Positions 9,353 to 19,062 of a stretch of 64,000 nt of DNA are shown in pieces (position 1 is the stretch's first letter; every line of letters starts with the position of its first letter). This stretch comes from RGIG1902 sp034926865. Its GTDB lineage: Bacteria > Bacillota > Clostridia > Oscillospirales > Butyricicoccaceae. A program made the translations under genes and the position numbers. The notes beneath the pieces were generated by a model. The model ran no database searches, had not been told where the DNA came from, and saw nothing but the letters and a program-made list of their open reading frames with translations. The DNA is taken from assembly GCA_034926865.1 (NCBI GenBank), contig JAYFQP010000024.1, positions 48,309-112,308 of the forward strand, given 5' to 3'.

Positions 9353-10054
9353 ATGGCATTGTACGCGATAGGTGATACACATTTCTCTGAAAGCGCCGGC
9401 AAACCTATGGATATTTTCGGAGGAGCATGGAAGGATTACCGAAGGAAACTTTTAAAGGGCTTTGAATGTCTTAAAGAAGAGGACACGCTTGTAATATGCG
9501 GAGATTTTTCATGGGGAATGAGCATGAATGAGGCACTTGATGATTTTAGACTAATTAGTTGCTTCCCAGGTAAAAAGGTGTTTTTAAAGGGAAATCATGA
9601 CTATTGGTGGGAAACGGTAAGTAAGATGAATCGTTTTTTTCAAGATAATGACTTAAAAGACTTGCTTTTTCTCCATAATAATTGTATTTTTTATAGTGGC
9701 ACAGCAATTTGCGGAACGAGAGGATGGTTTTTTGATCCTTCAGATGAAAGCGCGGGGGATGAAAAAATATTTAAACGCGAGCTTATTAGGCTTGAAGCCT
9801 CTCTTTCGGAAGCAGTAAAGAATGGAGGCCCTGTGGAGATAATATGTTTTCTTCATTATCCTCCTGTATTTGGAACAAACGAGGTTGAGCCTATTACTGC
9901 TATTCTGAAAAATTACGGTGTTTCAAGATGTTATTACGGTCATCTGCACGGTGATAGCCTTAGAGGGGCTTTCAATGGTGTCAGAGACGGGATTGCATAT
10001 CAGAATATTTCAGCAGATAACATAGGCTTTAGGCCTATTATTATAAAACCATAA
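9353..10054 (+). CDS. Metallophosphoesterase (calcineurin-like)
   Basis: Predicted phosphohydrolase of 233 aa with the full metallophosphoesterase metal-binding set: GDTHF (D-x-H), GDFSWG (GDxxxx), GNHDYWW (GNHD), a histidine in FLHYPP and YGHLHG (GHxH). This corresponds to a stand-alone dinuclear-metal phosphoesterase; the substrate is unknown. Start taken at ATG 9353 (MALYAIGDTHF) because the family begins directly at this strand and GGAG lies 8 nt upstream; a TTG at 9341 would add only four residues. Sits between yraN and tig, probably in the same operon. Confidence 0.88.
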   Translation: MALYAIGDTHFSESAGKPMDIFGGAWKDYRRKLLKGFECLKEEDTLVICGDFSWGMSMNEALDDFRLISCFPGKKVFLKGNHDYWWETVSKMNRFFQDNDLKDLLFLHNNCIFYSGTAICGTRGWFFDPSDESAGDEKIFKRELIRLEASLSEAVKNGGPVEIICFLHYPPVFGTNEVEPITAILKNYGVSRCYYGHLHGDSLRGAFNGVRDGIAYQNISADNIGFRPIIIKP

Positions 10055-10086
10055 AGTGATTTAAATATCTTAAGGAGGACCCCTAA

Positions 10087-11475
10087 GTGAAACTGACAAA
10101 TGTTGAGAAGAAGGAAAACAATCAGGTAGAACTTACGATCACAGTCGAGAAAGACGAATTTGAAGCCGCAATGCAGAAAGCCTATAAAAAGAACGTTGGC
10201 AGCATAAATATTCAGGGCTTCCGCAAGGGCAAGGCGCCCCGCAAGATGATCGAGAAGCTTTACGGAACTGAAATATTCTATGAAGATGCTATAAATTTCT
10301 CTTATCCCGAAGCGTACCAGAAGGCCATAAACGAGGCTGAACTTGAGCCTGTTGACAGACAGCCTGCTCTTACCGATTTTGATGTTAAAGATGGGGAGTT
10401 TACATTCAAGGCTGTAGTTACAGTCAAGCCGGAGATGACGCTTACTGAGTATAAGGGCCTTGAGGCTGAAAAACCCGCTGCGCTTGTAACAGACGAGGAA
10501 GTGGATGCTGAAATTCAAAAAATGGCCGACAGAAACGCAAGGCAGGTTCCGGTGGAACGCATGGCTCAAAGCGGCGATGTTGTAAAGTTTGATTTTGAAG
10601 GCTTTGTAGATGATAAGCCCTTTGATGGCGGAAAAGCTGAAAACTATGAGCTTACTCTTGGTTCAGGAATGTTTATTCCCGGCTTTGAGGAGCAGCTTGA
10701 AGGACATGGCGCCGGAGAAGAGCTTCAGGTAAACGTGACTTTCCCCGAGGATTATCACGAAGAAAATCTTAAGGGAAAGCCTGCATTATTTAAATGCAAG
10801 ATCCACGAAATACAAGAGATTCAGAAGCCTGTGCTTGACGACGAGTTTGCAAAGGATATCTCTGAGTTTGACACTCTTGATGAGTATAAGCAAGACCTTA
10901 AGTCTAAGATGATCGAGAGCGCTGAGGTAAGGGCTGACAGAGCTTATGAAGAGGCTATTATGGATAAACTGGCTGAAAATCTTGAGGGTAATATTCCTGA
11001 AGTAATGTTTGAGAGCCAGCTTGATCAGATAGTCAGTGATTTCGGCTACAGAATGTCTTCACAGGGTATTGATTTTGATACATACCTTAAGATGAACGGT
11101 ATGGAGATGGATTCTTTCCGTAAACTCTTCAGGGCACAGGCAGAGCGACAGGTCAAGGTTCGTCTTGCTCTTGAGACAGTTGCAAGGCTCGAAGGTTTTT
11201 CAGTTTCTGATGAGGATACTGAGAAGGAATTTTCTGCTCTTGCAGAGCAGTACAATATGCCGCTTGAGCAGGTAAAAACGTTGCTTGCTCCCGTTGCAGT
11301 CAAAGCAGATCTTGCTGTTCAAAAGGCGGTTGAGTTTGTTAAGGAAAACGCCAAAGTGGCAGTCGCTAAGAAAACAAAGAAAACAGCCTCCAAAAAAGCT
11401 TCAAAAAAAGTGTCGGCTGACGAAGCGAGTGAGGCTGACGAAAATGCGACAGAAAACGTAGAGGATAAAGAGTAA
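10087..11475 (+). CDS. tig: Trigger factor, ribosome-associated chaperone and peptidyl-prolyl isomerase
   Basis: Binds the ribosomal exit tunnel and nascent chains. The N-terminal ribosome-binding domain contains the GFRKGKAPRKMIEKLYG signature (about residues 44-60); the central FKBP-type PPIase domain (SGDVVKFDFEGFVDDKPFDG, about 160-245) and the long helical C-terminal chaperone domain follow. Length 462 aa includes a Lys/Ala/Glu-rich low-complexity tail (about the last 40 residues) typical of Clostridia. GTG start at 10087 after a strong TAAGGAGGA. The order tig-clpP-clpX-lon is the usual one. Confidence 0.97.
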   Translation: MKLTNVEKKENNQVELTITVEKDEFEAAMQKAYKKNVGSINIQGFRKGKAPRKMIEKLYGTEIFYEDAINFSYPEAYQKAINEAELEPVDRQPALTDFDVKDGEFTFKAVVTVKPEMTLTEYKGLEAEKPAALVTDEEVDAEIQKMADRNARQVPVERMAQSGDVVKFDFEGFVDDKPFDGGKAENYELTLGSGMFIPGFEEQLEGHGAGEELQVNVTFPEDYHEENLKGKPALFKCKIHEIQEIQKPVLDDEFAKDISEFDTLDEYKQDLKSKMIESAEVRADRAYEEAIMDKLAENLEGNIPEVMFESQLDQIVSDFGYRMSSQGIDFDTYLKMNGMEMDSFRKLFRAQAERQVKVRLALETVARLEGFSVSDEDTEKEFSALAEQYNMPLEQVKTLLAPVAVKADLAVQKAVEFVKENAKVAVAKKTKKTASKKASKKVSADEASEADENATENVEDKE

Positions 11476-11518
11476 TATACTTGTGTGTGAAAACAGACCC
11501 TAAGAAAGGAGCTCATAT

Positions 11519-12100
11519 ATGCCGTATATTCCAATGGTAGTCGAGCAGACAAACAGAGGAGAGCGTTCATACGATATTTTTTCGCGTTTGCTCAATGACC
11601 GAGTAATTATTTTGTCTGATGAGGTAACAGACCAGACAGCCAGTCTTATCGTGGCCCAGCTTCTATATCTTGAGGCACAAGACCCTGATAAGGACATTCA
11701 ATTTTATATTAACAGCCCCGGAGGTTCAGTTACAGCGGGAATGGCGATTTATGATACCATGCAGTATGTTAAGTGCGATGTTTCCACCATATGCATCGGT
11801 ATGGCTGCCAGCATGGGAGCATTTCTGCTCACGGCAGGTGCAAAAGGCAAGCGTCTTGCTCTTCCTAACAGCGAGATTATGATCCACCAGCCCCTTGGGG
11901 GAATGCAGGGACAGACGACAGATATTAAGATCCATGCCGACAGGATGATAAGGATCAAAGCGACATTGAATGAGATAATGAGCGAAAGAACGGGACAGCC
12001 TATCGATGTGATAGAGAACGCTACCGAGAGGGATAACTTCCTTACAGCTCAGGAGGCTTGCGAGTTTGGGCTTATTGATAAAGTTATAGAGAAAAGATAA
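11519..12100 (+). CDS. clpP: ATP-dependent Clp protease proteolytic subunit
   Basis: Tetradecameric serine peptidase that degrades substrates delivered by ClpX or ClpC. The catalytic triad is Ser98 (GMAASMGAF), His123 (MIHQPLGG) and Asp172 (ERDNF), all at canonical positions; the N-terminal MPYIPMVVEQTNRGERSYDI is typical. Length 193 aa is standard. ATG with GAAAGGAG SD, 43 bp after tig and 13 bp before clpX. Confidence 0.98.
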   Translation: MPYIPMVVEQTNRGERSYDIFSRLLNDRVIILSDEVTDQTASLIVAQLLYLEAQDPDKDIQFYINSPGGSVTAGMAIYDTMQYVKCDVSTICIGMAASMGAFLLTAGAKGKRLALPNSEIMIHQPLGGMQGQTTDIKIHADRMIRIKATLNEIMSERTGQPIDVIENATERDNFLTAQEACEFGLIDKVIEKR

Positions 12101-12113
12101 ACGGGGTATATAA

Positions 12114-13355
12114 ATGGCTTCAAATGACAAAAAAGACCTGAGATGCAGCTTCTGCGGTAGGTCACAGGATGAAGTAAAACGTCTTATCGCCGGCCCCGGC
12201 GTCTATATCTGTAACGAATGCGTGGAGATATGCTCAGATCTTATTCATGATGGGGATGAGGAAGACGACGAGGGAGGAAGATTCAGAAATGATGAAAAAC
12301 TTCCTACTCCGGCGGAAATTAAGGCTGGCCTTGACCAGTATATTATTGGCCAGGATAGGGCCAAGATTGCTCTTTCGGTAGCAGTGTACAATCACTATAA
12401 ACGTATTCGCAGCAAGCAAAGCTCAAATGGCGTAGAGCTTCAGAAAAGCAATATATTGATGCTCGGGCCCACAGGCTGCGGCAAAACGTATCTGGCCCAA
12501 ACGCTTGCTAAAAATCTCAAGGTTCCTTTTGCAATTGCCGATGCAACGACCCTTACAGAAGCAGGATATGTAGGCGAAGATGTCGAGAACATTCTTTTAA
12601 GGCTCATACAGGCTGCTGATTATGATATGGAACTCGCGGAAAGAGGCATTATCTATATTGATGAGCTGGACAAAATTGCCAGAAAGAGCGAGAATCCCTC
12701 AATAACGAGGGATGTATCTGGTGAGGGTGTTCAGCAGGCACTTTTAAAGATACTTGAGGGAACTGTTGCCAATGTGCCGCCTCAGGGTGGCAGGAAACAT
12801 CCTCATCAGGAGTTCATTCAGATAGATACAAGCAATATTCTCTTTATTTGCGGCGGTGCTTTTGACGGCATCGAAAAGGTTGTAGAGAAGCGAATTGGCA
12901 AACAGGGAATAGGGTTTGGCGCCGAGATCAGATCAAAAAAAGAACAGAAAAGTGACGATATACTAAGGCTTGTAGAGCATCATGACATTCTCAAGTTTGG
13001 CATTATACCCGAGCTTGTGGGAAGGCTTCCTGTTCTCGTGACGCTCGACAGCCTCGATGAGAATACGCTGCTTGATATACTCATCAAACCAAAAAACTCC
13101 CTTACTAAGCAATATCAAAAACTTTTTGAGCTTGACGGTGTAGACCTTGAGTTTGATGAAGGCGCACTTAAAGCAATTGCCAAGAAGACGATCGATCGCA
13201 ATACAGGGGCCCGAGGCCTTAGATCAATTATGGAGGGTTTGTTGACAAAGCTTATGTTTGATATTCCCTCGGATTCTGCGATAAAAAAGGTGGTTGTTAC
13301 TGAGGATTTCGTTAACAGCGGAGAATCTCCAACGCTTGTCAGAGAGGCAAAATAG
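12114..13355 (+). CDS. clpX: ATP-dependent Clp protease ATP-binding subunit ClpX
   Basis: AAA+ unfoldase that partners with ClpP. The N-terminal zinc-binding domain has CSFC (Cys11, Cys14) and CNEC (Cys33, Cys36); Walker A is GPTGCGKT (118-125) and Walker B is IIYIDELDKIA, followed by the sensor and IGFGAE (ClpP-contact IGF) loop. Length 413 aa is normal. ATG start, operon with clpP, and a very stable terminator directly after the stop. Confidence 0.98.
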   Translation: MASNDKKDLRCSFCGRSQDEVKRLIAGPGVYICNECVEICSDLIHDGDEEDDEGGRFRNDEKLPTPAEIKAGLDQYIIGQDRAKIALSVAVYNHYKRIRSKQSSNGVELQKSNILMLGPTGCGKTYLAQTLAKNLKVPFAIADATTLTEAGYVGEDVENILLRLIQAADYDMELAERGIIYIDELDKIARKSENPSITRDVSGEGVQQALLKILEGTVANVPPQGGRKHPHQEFIQIDTSNILFICGGAFDGIEKVVEKRIGKQGIGFGAEIRSKKEQKSDDILRLVEHHDILKFGIIPELVGRLPVLVTLDSLDENTLLDILIKPKNSLTKQYQKLFELDGVDLEFDEGALKAIAKKTIDRNTGARGLRSIMEGLLTKLMFDIPSDSAIKKVVVTEDFVNSGESPTLVREAK

Positions 13356-13366
13356 AATATTTGTTA

Positions 13367-13398
13367 AGCGGGGTATGGCGGAGCCATACCCCGCTTTT
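13367..13398 (+). terminator. Strong intrinsic terminator after clpX
   Basis: 13-bp perfect stem (13367-13379 with 13383-13395), 3-nt loop, then a T-run at 13395-13398. It separates clpX from lon. Confidence 0.92.
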
Positions 13399-13419
13399 AT
13401 CAATTATCGACTATAAAGC

Positions 13420-13448
13420 TTGAAAGAATTTGTGAAATATGATATACT
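13420..13448 (+). promoter_or_regulatory. Sigma-A-type promoter of lon
   Basis: TTGAAA (13420-13425), 17 bp, TATACT (13443-13448). The predicted transcription start (about 13455) argues against the in-frame ATG at 13457 and for the start at 13472. Confidence 0.75.
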
Positions 13449-13471
13449 TTTTTTGAATGGGGGAATGTAAA

Positions 13472-15901
13472 ATGGCCAAAGAGTTTGACAGCAGAATGAT
13501 TATACATAATATACCTACAATGGCTCTGGTAGGTATAACTGTTTTCCCAAATACCGTGTTTCATTTTGATGTAGGCAGGCAGATATCCATTAATGCACTT
13601 AATAAGGCGATGGCCGCTGATCAGAAAATCTTTCTTGTGTCACAGAAAGTGATGGCGGTGGAAACACCTGATTTTAATGATATATATAGAATGGGAACCA
13701 TCGCTAAAGTAAAGCAGGTGCTCAGACTCCCGGGCGGAACACTTAGAGTTTTGGCCGAGGGCGAGACAAGAGCTATAGTCTATGCTCCGCTTGCTGATAA
13801 GGAATACCTGCGCTGCGATGCATACATGATACAGGCTGAGGAAAAAAATGCGGCCACAAAACGTGACCAGGCGGCGCTGCGTACGCTGCGAGATCTTTTT
13901 ATCGAATATACTGAGCTTGCGCCAAAGCTTGGAAGCGATGTTGTGATGAAGGTGTTTGACAGCGAAGATATGGCATATGTGTCTGACTTCATTGCTCAAA
14001 ACATACTTATCCAGCATACCGACAAGCAGCGGATACTTGAAGAGGTTGACGCGAGAAAGCGTTGTTCACTTTTGACTCAGATACTTACAAGCGAAATTGA
14101 TATCCTCTCTCTCGAGCAAGATATACAGAATAGGGTAAAGCTCCAGATGGATAAAAACCAAAGAGACTATTACCTCAGAGAACAGATAAGGGTTATCAAT
14201 GAAGAACTTGGTGACGGCGAAGATGCAGTTTCAGAAGGCAAGGGCTATGCTGATAAGATAAAAGCCCTTCATTTTCCAAATGATATAGAAGAAAAGCTTC
14301 TGAAAGAAGCATCAAGGCTTTCAAAAATGCAGCAGTCTTCGCCAGAAAGCGGCGTTATCAGAACATATCTTGATACAGTTCTGGATCTTCCGTGGCACAA
14401 ATCCACAGCGGAGAACGGCGATATTGTCAAGGCGGCGCAAATTCTTGCGGCAGACCATTACGGCCTTGAAAAAGTCAAGGAACGCATACTTGAGTTCTTT
14501 GCTGTAAAGACGCTTTCGGGAGGTATAAAAGGGCAGATAATCTGCCTTGTGGGCCCTCCGGGAGTAGGCAAGACATCTATTGCAAAATCAGTGGCAAGAG
14601 CGCTTGGGCGTAATTACTCCAGAATATCTCTTGGCGGTGTGCGAGACGAGGCTGATATCAGAGGCCACAGACGCACATATATAGGCTCGATGCCGGGTAG
14701 GATAATCACAGCCCTTAAGCAAGCCGGCAGCCGCAACCCGCTGATACTTATTGACGAGGTTGATAAGCTGGCATCCGATTACAAGGGAGACCCTTCCTCG
14801 GCGCTGCTGGAGGTTTTTGACACCGAGCAGAACTCTACGTTTGTAGACCACTATATCGATGTACCCTTTGATCTTTCCGATGTTCTGTTCATCTGTACGG
14901 CGAATAATTCGGAGAATATCCCTGGCCCGCTTTACGACAGGATGGAAGTAATTGAGCTATCAGGCTATACAGCCGAGGAAAAGCTTCATATCGCAAAAGA
15001 GCATCTGCTGCCTAAGCAGCTTAAGGCTAATGGATTAAAGGCTTCAAACCTTATCGTGCCTGAGAATGCCATGCTGGCAATAATAGAGGGGTATACCAGA
15101 GAGGCAGGCGTACGTTCACTTGAACGTGAGCTTGCGAAGCTATGCCGCAAGACAGCAAAGCATATGCTTGAGACGGGCAAGAAATCTCTTAGAGTATCTC
15201 CTGCAAATATAAGCAAATATCTGGGAAATGTTCGCTACAAGAAAAAAAGCATGTCAGGTGATAATGACTGTGGAGTAGTCAACGGTCTTGCCTGGACCAG
15301 CGTGGGCGGAGAGATACTTGAAGTTGAGGCTATAGCGGTAGAGGGCAGCGGCAAGACTGAGGTAACCGGAAATCTGGGAGAAGTTATGAAAGAGTCTGTA
15401 AAAGCGGCGATGACTTATATCAGAAGCCGGAGCGAGGCCCTTGAAATTACTACAGATTTCTATAAGACAAAAGATATTCATATTCACTTTCCTGAGGGAG
15501 CTGTGCCAAAGGATGGGCCATCTGCCGGTATCACGATAGCTACTGCTCTTATTTCTGCTCTTACCGGCAAAAGAGTGAGCCGCTCGATAGCTATGACCGG
15601 AGAGATAACGCTTACAGGCAGGGTGTTGCCAATAGGTGGGCTGAAGGAAAAAACAATGGCTGCATATATGGCTGATGTAAAGAGAGTAATCGTGCCCTCG
15701 GATAACCTTCCCGATTTGGATGATATTGACCCGGAAGTACGAAAAGCCCTTGAATTCATCCCAGCTTCACATATGGATGATGTAGTTCGCTCCGTTTTCT
15801 GTTATACTAAGGTCGAGGAAAGCAGCTGCCCCGATAAAGAAAGGTTTGAAAACGTAGTTGTTCCCGCCGTTATACCGGCGGTAAATGTTGTAAGACAGTA
15901 G
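13472..15901 (+). CDS. lon: ATP-dependent Lon protease
   Basis: Homo-oligomeric AAA+ protease for damaged and regulatory proteins. N-terminal substrate-recognition (LON) domain to about residue 210, AAA+ module with Walker A GPPGVGKT (near residue 360) and Walker B LILIDEVDKL, and a C-terminal protease domain with the catalytic dyad Ser684 (PKDGPSAG) and Lys725 (GGLKEK). Length 809 aa from ATG 13472, chosen because GGGGGAA precedes it and the promoter lies just upstream of 13457. Its own promoter and the clpX terminator make it a separate unit, probably with engB 8 bp downstream. Confidence 0.97.
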   Translation: MAKEFDSRMIIHNIPTMALVGITVFPNTVFHFDVGRQISINALNKAMAADQKIFLVSQKVMAVETPDFNDIYRMGTIAKVKQVLRLPGGTLRVLAEGETRAIVYAPLADKEYLRCDAYMIQAEEKNAATKRDQAALRTLRDLFIEYTELAPKLGSDVVMKVFDSEDMAYVSDFIAQNILIQHTDKQRILEEVDARKRCSLLTQILTSEIDILSLEQDIQNRVKLQMDKNQRDYYLREQIRVINEELGDGEDAVSEGKGYADKIKALHFPNDIEEKLLKEASRLSKMQQSSPESGVIRTYLDTVLDLPWHKSTAENGDIVKAAQILAADHYGLEKVKERILEFFAVKTLSGGIKGQIICLVGPPGVGKTSIAKSVARALGRNYSRISLGGVRDEADIRGHRRTYIGSMPGRIITALKQAGSRNPLILIDEVDKLASDYKGDPSSALLEVFDTEQNSTFVDHYIDVPFDLSDVLFICTANNSENIPGPLYDRMEVIELSGYTAEEKLHIAKEHLLPKQLKANGLKASNLIVPENAMLAIIEGYTREAGVRSLERELAKLCRKTAKHMLETGKKSLRVSPANISKYLGNVRYKKKSMSGDNDCGVVNGLAWTSVGGEILEVEAIAVEGSGKTEVTGNLGEVMKESVKAAMTYIRSRSEALEITTDFYKTKDIHIHFPEGAVPKDGPSAGITIATALISALTGKRVSRSIAMTGEITLTGRVLPIGGLKEKTMAAYMADVKRVIVPSDNLPDLDDIDPEVRKALEFIPASHMDDVVRSVFCYTKVEESSCPDKERFENVVVPAVIPAVNVVRQ

Positions 15902-15908
15902 GAGAAGT

Positions 15909-16490
15909 ATGAATTTTAATAAAACGGTATTTATCCGCTCAGCGGCTTCAATCAAGGATTTTCCTAAGGATGAGCAGAAAAGGTTTGTGTTCGTAGGACG
16001 CTCAAATGTTGGGAAATCTTCTACGATAAACCGTATAGTAGGGAAAAAGGGCTTTGCTAGGATAAGCTCTATGCCCGGCAAGACGGTCTTCGTGAATCTG
16101 TTTAACGTAGAAGACAAGGCGTGGATCGTTGACCTTCCAGGGTATGGTTATTCCAAAACCTCCAAAGACGAACGGGAAAGATATTCAAAGCTCATAGATG
16201 ATTATTTTGCTTGTGATATGGATAAGATATCGAGGATATATGTTATCCTCGATATCAGGCACAAGCCTACAGCCGACGATCAGACCATGTTTGAGTGGAT
16301 AAGGGCCTATGACCTGCCGGTCACTATTGTGGCCAATAAGCTCGACAAGTTGAAGAGCTCGCAAGTGCAGCCTGCACTCGATCTTATAAGGGAAACTCTT
16401 TCGCTTGACGCAAATACGCGGCTTATTCCATTTTCAGCCGAGCGCGGTGACGGAAGAGATGCGCTCATAAGCGATATGCTCAGCGTATAA
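15909..16490 (+). CDS. engB: Ribosome biogenesis GTP-binding protein EngB/YsxC
   Basis: Essential TRAFAC GTPase in 50S assembly; 193 aa. Motifs: G1 GRSNVGKS (30-37), G3 DLPGYG (75-80) and G4 NKLD (143-146), with the SSMPGKT segment supplying G2. ATG start after GGAGAAG, 8 bp behind lon; the lon-engB pair is a widespread arrangement in Firmicutes. Confidence 0.97.
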   Translation: MNFNKTVFIRSAASIKDFPKDEQKRFVFVGRSNVGKSSTINRIVGKKGFARISSMPGKTVFVNLFNVEDKAWIVDLPGYGYSKTSKDERERYSKLIDDYFACDMDKISRIYVILDIRHKPTADDQTMFEWIRAYDLPVTIVANKLDKLKSSQVQPALDLIRETLSLDANTRLIPFSAERGDGRDALISDMLSV

Positions 16491-16523
16491 AGCTCTTTTT
16501 TTATTTGTCGAGGAGTTGATATA

Positions 16524-17165
16524 TTGAAAAATCTCCAGTATTATATAACTGTAATACCTGCAGCGCTTATAGCCATCACATTTCATGAGATGAGTCATGC
16601 GCTTGCAGCTTATATGCTTGGCGACCGTACGGCGCAGTATAAGGGGCGGCTGTCATTTAATCCTATATCGCATATAGATCCGCTGGGGCTTATGTGCATG
16701 ATTTTTTTTGGCTTTGGATGGGCAAAACCTGTGCCGGTTGACCCACGATATTTTAAACACCCCAAGGCGGGTATGGCAGCAACGGCTATTGCGGGTCCGT
16801 TGGCTAATTTCCTTTTGGGGTTTGTATCTGTTTTTATATATGTAATAATTGCGGTTACATCCCCGGGAAAGATTCTTTCCGCACTGGCTTCTTTTATGTA
16901 TATATTGGGGGCTATTAACATAGGTCTTGGCCTTTTCAATCTGATTCCCATTCCTCCGCTTGATGGTTCAAAAATAATGTTCATGTTCTTGCCGAACCAA
17001 ATAGTTGGGTGGTTTTACAGATATGATGGATACATTCGTCTGGCACTTTTATTAGGGCTGTATTTTGGTATGCTTGACGGTTTTATCGGAACAGGTCAAT
17101 CTGCCTTTATGAATGTGGCTTTGAAGGCAAGCGTTGGCATATGTTCTGCACTTGGGATAGTATAG
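16524..17165 (+). CDS. Site-2 protease family (M50) membrane metalloprotease
   Basis: Polytopic membrane protein of 213 aa with the zinc-binding HEMSH motif (residues 21-25) in the first transmembrane segment and the third-ligand motif IPPLDGSK near residue 148. It belongs to the short YwhC/FtsH-unrelated group of site-2 proteases that lack a PDZ domain and are common beside scpA in Clostridia. Substrates are unknown. TTG start at 16524, supported by GAGGAG SD upstream and by the family start. It is followed after 1 bp by scpA. Confidence 0.92.
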   Translation: MKNLQYYITVIPAALIAITFHEMSHALAAYMLGDRTAQYKGRLSFNPISHIDPLGLMCMIFFGFGWAKPVPVDPRYFKHPKAGMAATAIAGPLANFLLGFVSVFIYVIIAVTSPGKILSALASFMYILGAINIGLGLFNLIPIPPLDGSKIMFMFLPNQIVGWFYRYDGYIRLALLLGLYFGMLDGFIGTGQSAFMNVALKASVGICSALGIV

Positions 17166-17166
17166 A

Positions 17167-17895
17167 ATGGAAGATGTAACATTTCATCTTGAGGTATTTG
17201 AAGGACCTTTAGATTTGCTTTTGTATTTACTTTCTAAAAATAAGATCGATATAAAAGATATACCTATCTCGCTTATACTTGAACAATACATTGATTATCT
17301 TGCAAAAATGCACGAGATGGATATAGAGGTTACGGGCGAGTTTATAACTATGGCCTCACAGCTTGTCTATATTAAGTCAAAAATGTTGATTCCTGTTTAT
17401 AAGGAAGACGAGGCTGATGATCCAAGGGCGGCGCTTATAGAAACACTGCTTGATTATCAGAGAGTCAAACAGGTCGGCGGCATGCTTATGGGAAGATTCG
17501 AGCTTGGAAGAGATATTTTTACAAAATCACCCGAGCCTCTCATGTGTGATGAAGAACAGCTTTATGGCAATACCTTGAGACAGCTCCAAAAGGCGGTAGT
17601 CAATATACTGGAACGCGAGGGAAGAAAGTTGCCACCGCCGGTAGAGTCATTTTCAGGTATAGTTGGCCGAGAGACCGTCTCAGTCAGCGATAAAATTACT
17701 TTTCTTTTGGAAAAGTTTAAAAATCAGGAAACAATAGATTTTTCCGATGCCGTGCTTAGCTCGAAAACCCGATCTGAAGTCGTGGCTGTATTTCTTGCCG
17801 TTCTTGAACTCTCAAAGACAAAAAAACTGCTTATTGATGAAAACGAGGGGAAATATATTCTGAAGCTTTCAGGAGAAGAAGATGGAACAGAGTAA
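17167..17895 (+). CDS. scpA: Segregation and condensation protein A (kleisin)
   Basis: Kleisin subunit of the bacterial SMC condensin that bridges the Smc heads. The N-terminal FHLEVFEGPLDLLLYLL box and the following helical EFITMASQLVYIKSKMLIP segment are diagnostic; a C-terminal winged helix contacts the Smc ATPase head. Length 242 aa is typical. ATG start; the last 14 bp overlap scpB, the standard coupled arrangement. Confidence 0.96.
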   Translation: MEDVTFHLEVFEGPLDLLLYLLSKNKIDIKDIPISLILEQYIDYLAKMHEMDIEVTGEFITMASQLVYIKSKMLIPVYKEDEADDPRAALIETLLDYQRVKQVGGMLMGRFELGRDIFTKSPEPLMCDEEQLYGNTLRQLQKAVVNILEREGRKLPPPVESFSGIVGRETVSVSDKITFLLEKFKNQETIDFSDAVLSSKTRSEVVAVFLAVLELSKTKKLLIDENEGKYILKLSGEEDGTE

Positions 17896-18463
17896 ACTTT
17901 CAAAAGTGCTGGAGGCTGTGCTGTTTGCAGCTGGGGATTCAGTTTCTTCGGACAAGCTCTGCGCTGTGCTCGGAATTGAAAAAGATGAGATTCAAAAGCT
18001 GGCCTCCGAGCTTTCTGATCTTTATGATTATGAACGCAGGGGAGTCAAGCTACTAAAACTCAATGAGAGGTATCAACTGGTTTCAAGGCCCGAATACTCC
18101 TCATATGTAAGAGCTGTGCTTGAATCGGGTAAACCACCTGTATTGTCGCAGTCATCTATGGAGGTATTGGCTATTATAGCTTATAGGCAGCCTACTACTC
18201 GTGCTTACGTGGAGCAGATTCGAGGAGTTGACAGTTCTTATACGATTTCTTCCCTTACAGAAAAAGGCATTATTGAGCCGTGCGGACGGCTGGATGTTCC
18301 AGGAAGACCTCTTCTTTATAAAACAACCGAAAAGTTTTTAAGAACTTTTGGTCTTTCCAATATAGAGCAGCTTCCATATGTAGACGGATTAAGCCTTGAT
18401 AACAACGGTGAGCAGTTGTTTTTTGAAGAGTCTCTCAAAGTTTGTGCAGAGGAAAAAGCATGA
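17882..18463 (+). CDS. scpB: Segregation and condensation protein B
   Basis: Double winged-helix partner of ScpA in the Smc complex; 193 aa. Recognisable blocks are LEAVLFAAGDSVS at the N-terminus and ALAIIAYRQP-like VLAIIAYRQPTTRAYVEQIRG, then LLYKTTEKFLRTFGL in the second winged helix. ATG at 17882 overlaps scpA. Its stop overlaps the ATG of the next gene (ATGA), so the three genes are likely translationally coupled. Confidence 0.96.
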   Translation: MEQSKLSKVLEAVLFAAGDSVSSDKLCAVLGIEKDEIQKLASELSDLYDYERRGVKLLKLNERYQLVSRPEYSSYVRAVLESGKPPVLSQSSMEVLAIIAYRQPTTRAYVEQIRGVDSSYTISSLTEKGIIEPCGRLDVPGRPLLYKTTEKFLRTFGLSNIEQLPYVDGLSLDNNGEQLFFEESLKVCAEEKA

Positions 18464-19062
18464 AATTGATCATGATGTTTCTGCTGGTATTGTTTGAACT
18501 GCTTTTGCTGCTTCTTTTAATACCAGCCGGAATTAAAATAAAAGCTGGTGACGGTTTTTTGGAGGTATATGCGAAAATTCTTGGTATAGGCATAAAGATG
18601 TATCCACCAAAAAAGAAATCTGTTAATAAGAAAAAGAAAGATCGGGAAGATAAAGTTGCTGATAACGAAGAAAACAAGGGGAATGCTGTTTTTAAGAACA
18701 TGAATTTCAGCAGACTTATGGAATATTTTTCATTTGCTTCGGAGGCTTTTAGTTCTGTTGTAAGGGGCTTATATGTCTCTTCTTTCAAGCTTACGGCAAC
18801 TATTCATAACAGTGATCCGGCAAAAACTGCGCTTATGTATGGCAGCGCCTGCGGGACTTTGGGAATAATATTCCCAAAGCTGCAGAGAATTTTCAGAATA
18901 AGAAAGCCCGAGATAAGCCTTGCTGCCGAGTTTAACGAACCGGGCACATTTTTCTTTTCGGCAACGGTTTTGGCAATACCGGGTCAGCTTTTGGCCGTTG
19001 CGGCGATAATTTATTTTAAGTGGAAAAAATTAACCAAGAATGATAAGGTGGTGCAGAAATGA
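18460..19062 (+). CDS. DUF2953 domain-containing membrane-anchored protein
   Basis: 200-aa protein with one N-terminal hydrophobic helix (about residues 2-22), a basic/charged linker (KKKSVNKKKKDRED) and a C-terminal DUF2953-like region that ends in a second hydrophobic stretch. DUF2953 proteins are often found beside GerW/YtfJ in spore formers, as here, so a sporulation link is likely by association. Start at ATG 18460, which overlaps the scpB stop. No catalytic motif is visible. Confidence 0.8.
   Translation: MKLIMMFLLVLFELLLLLLLIPAGIKIKAGDGFLEVYAKILGIGIKMYPPKKKSVNKKKKDREDKVADNEENKGNAVFKNMNFSRLMEYFSFASEAFSSVVRGLYVSSFKLTATIHNSDPAKTALMYGSACGTLGIIFPKLQRIFRIRKPEISLAAEFNEPGTFFFSATVLAIPGQLLAVAAIIYFKWKKLTKNDKVVQK

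Noticed and set aside
13457..13471. ATG at 13457 as lon start
   Set aside because: It lies at the predicted transcription start of the -35/-10 promoter and has no SD; ATG 13472 follows GGGGGAA.
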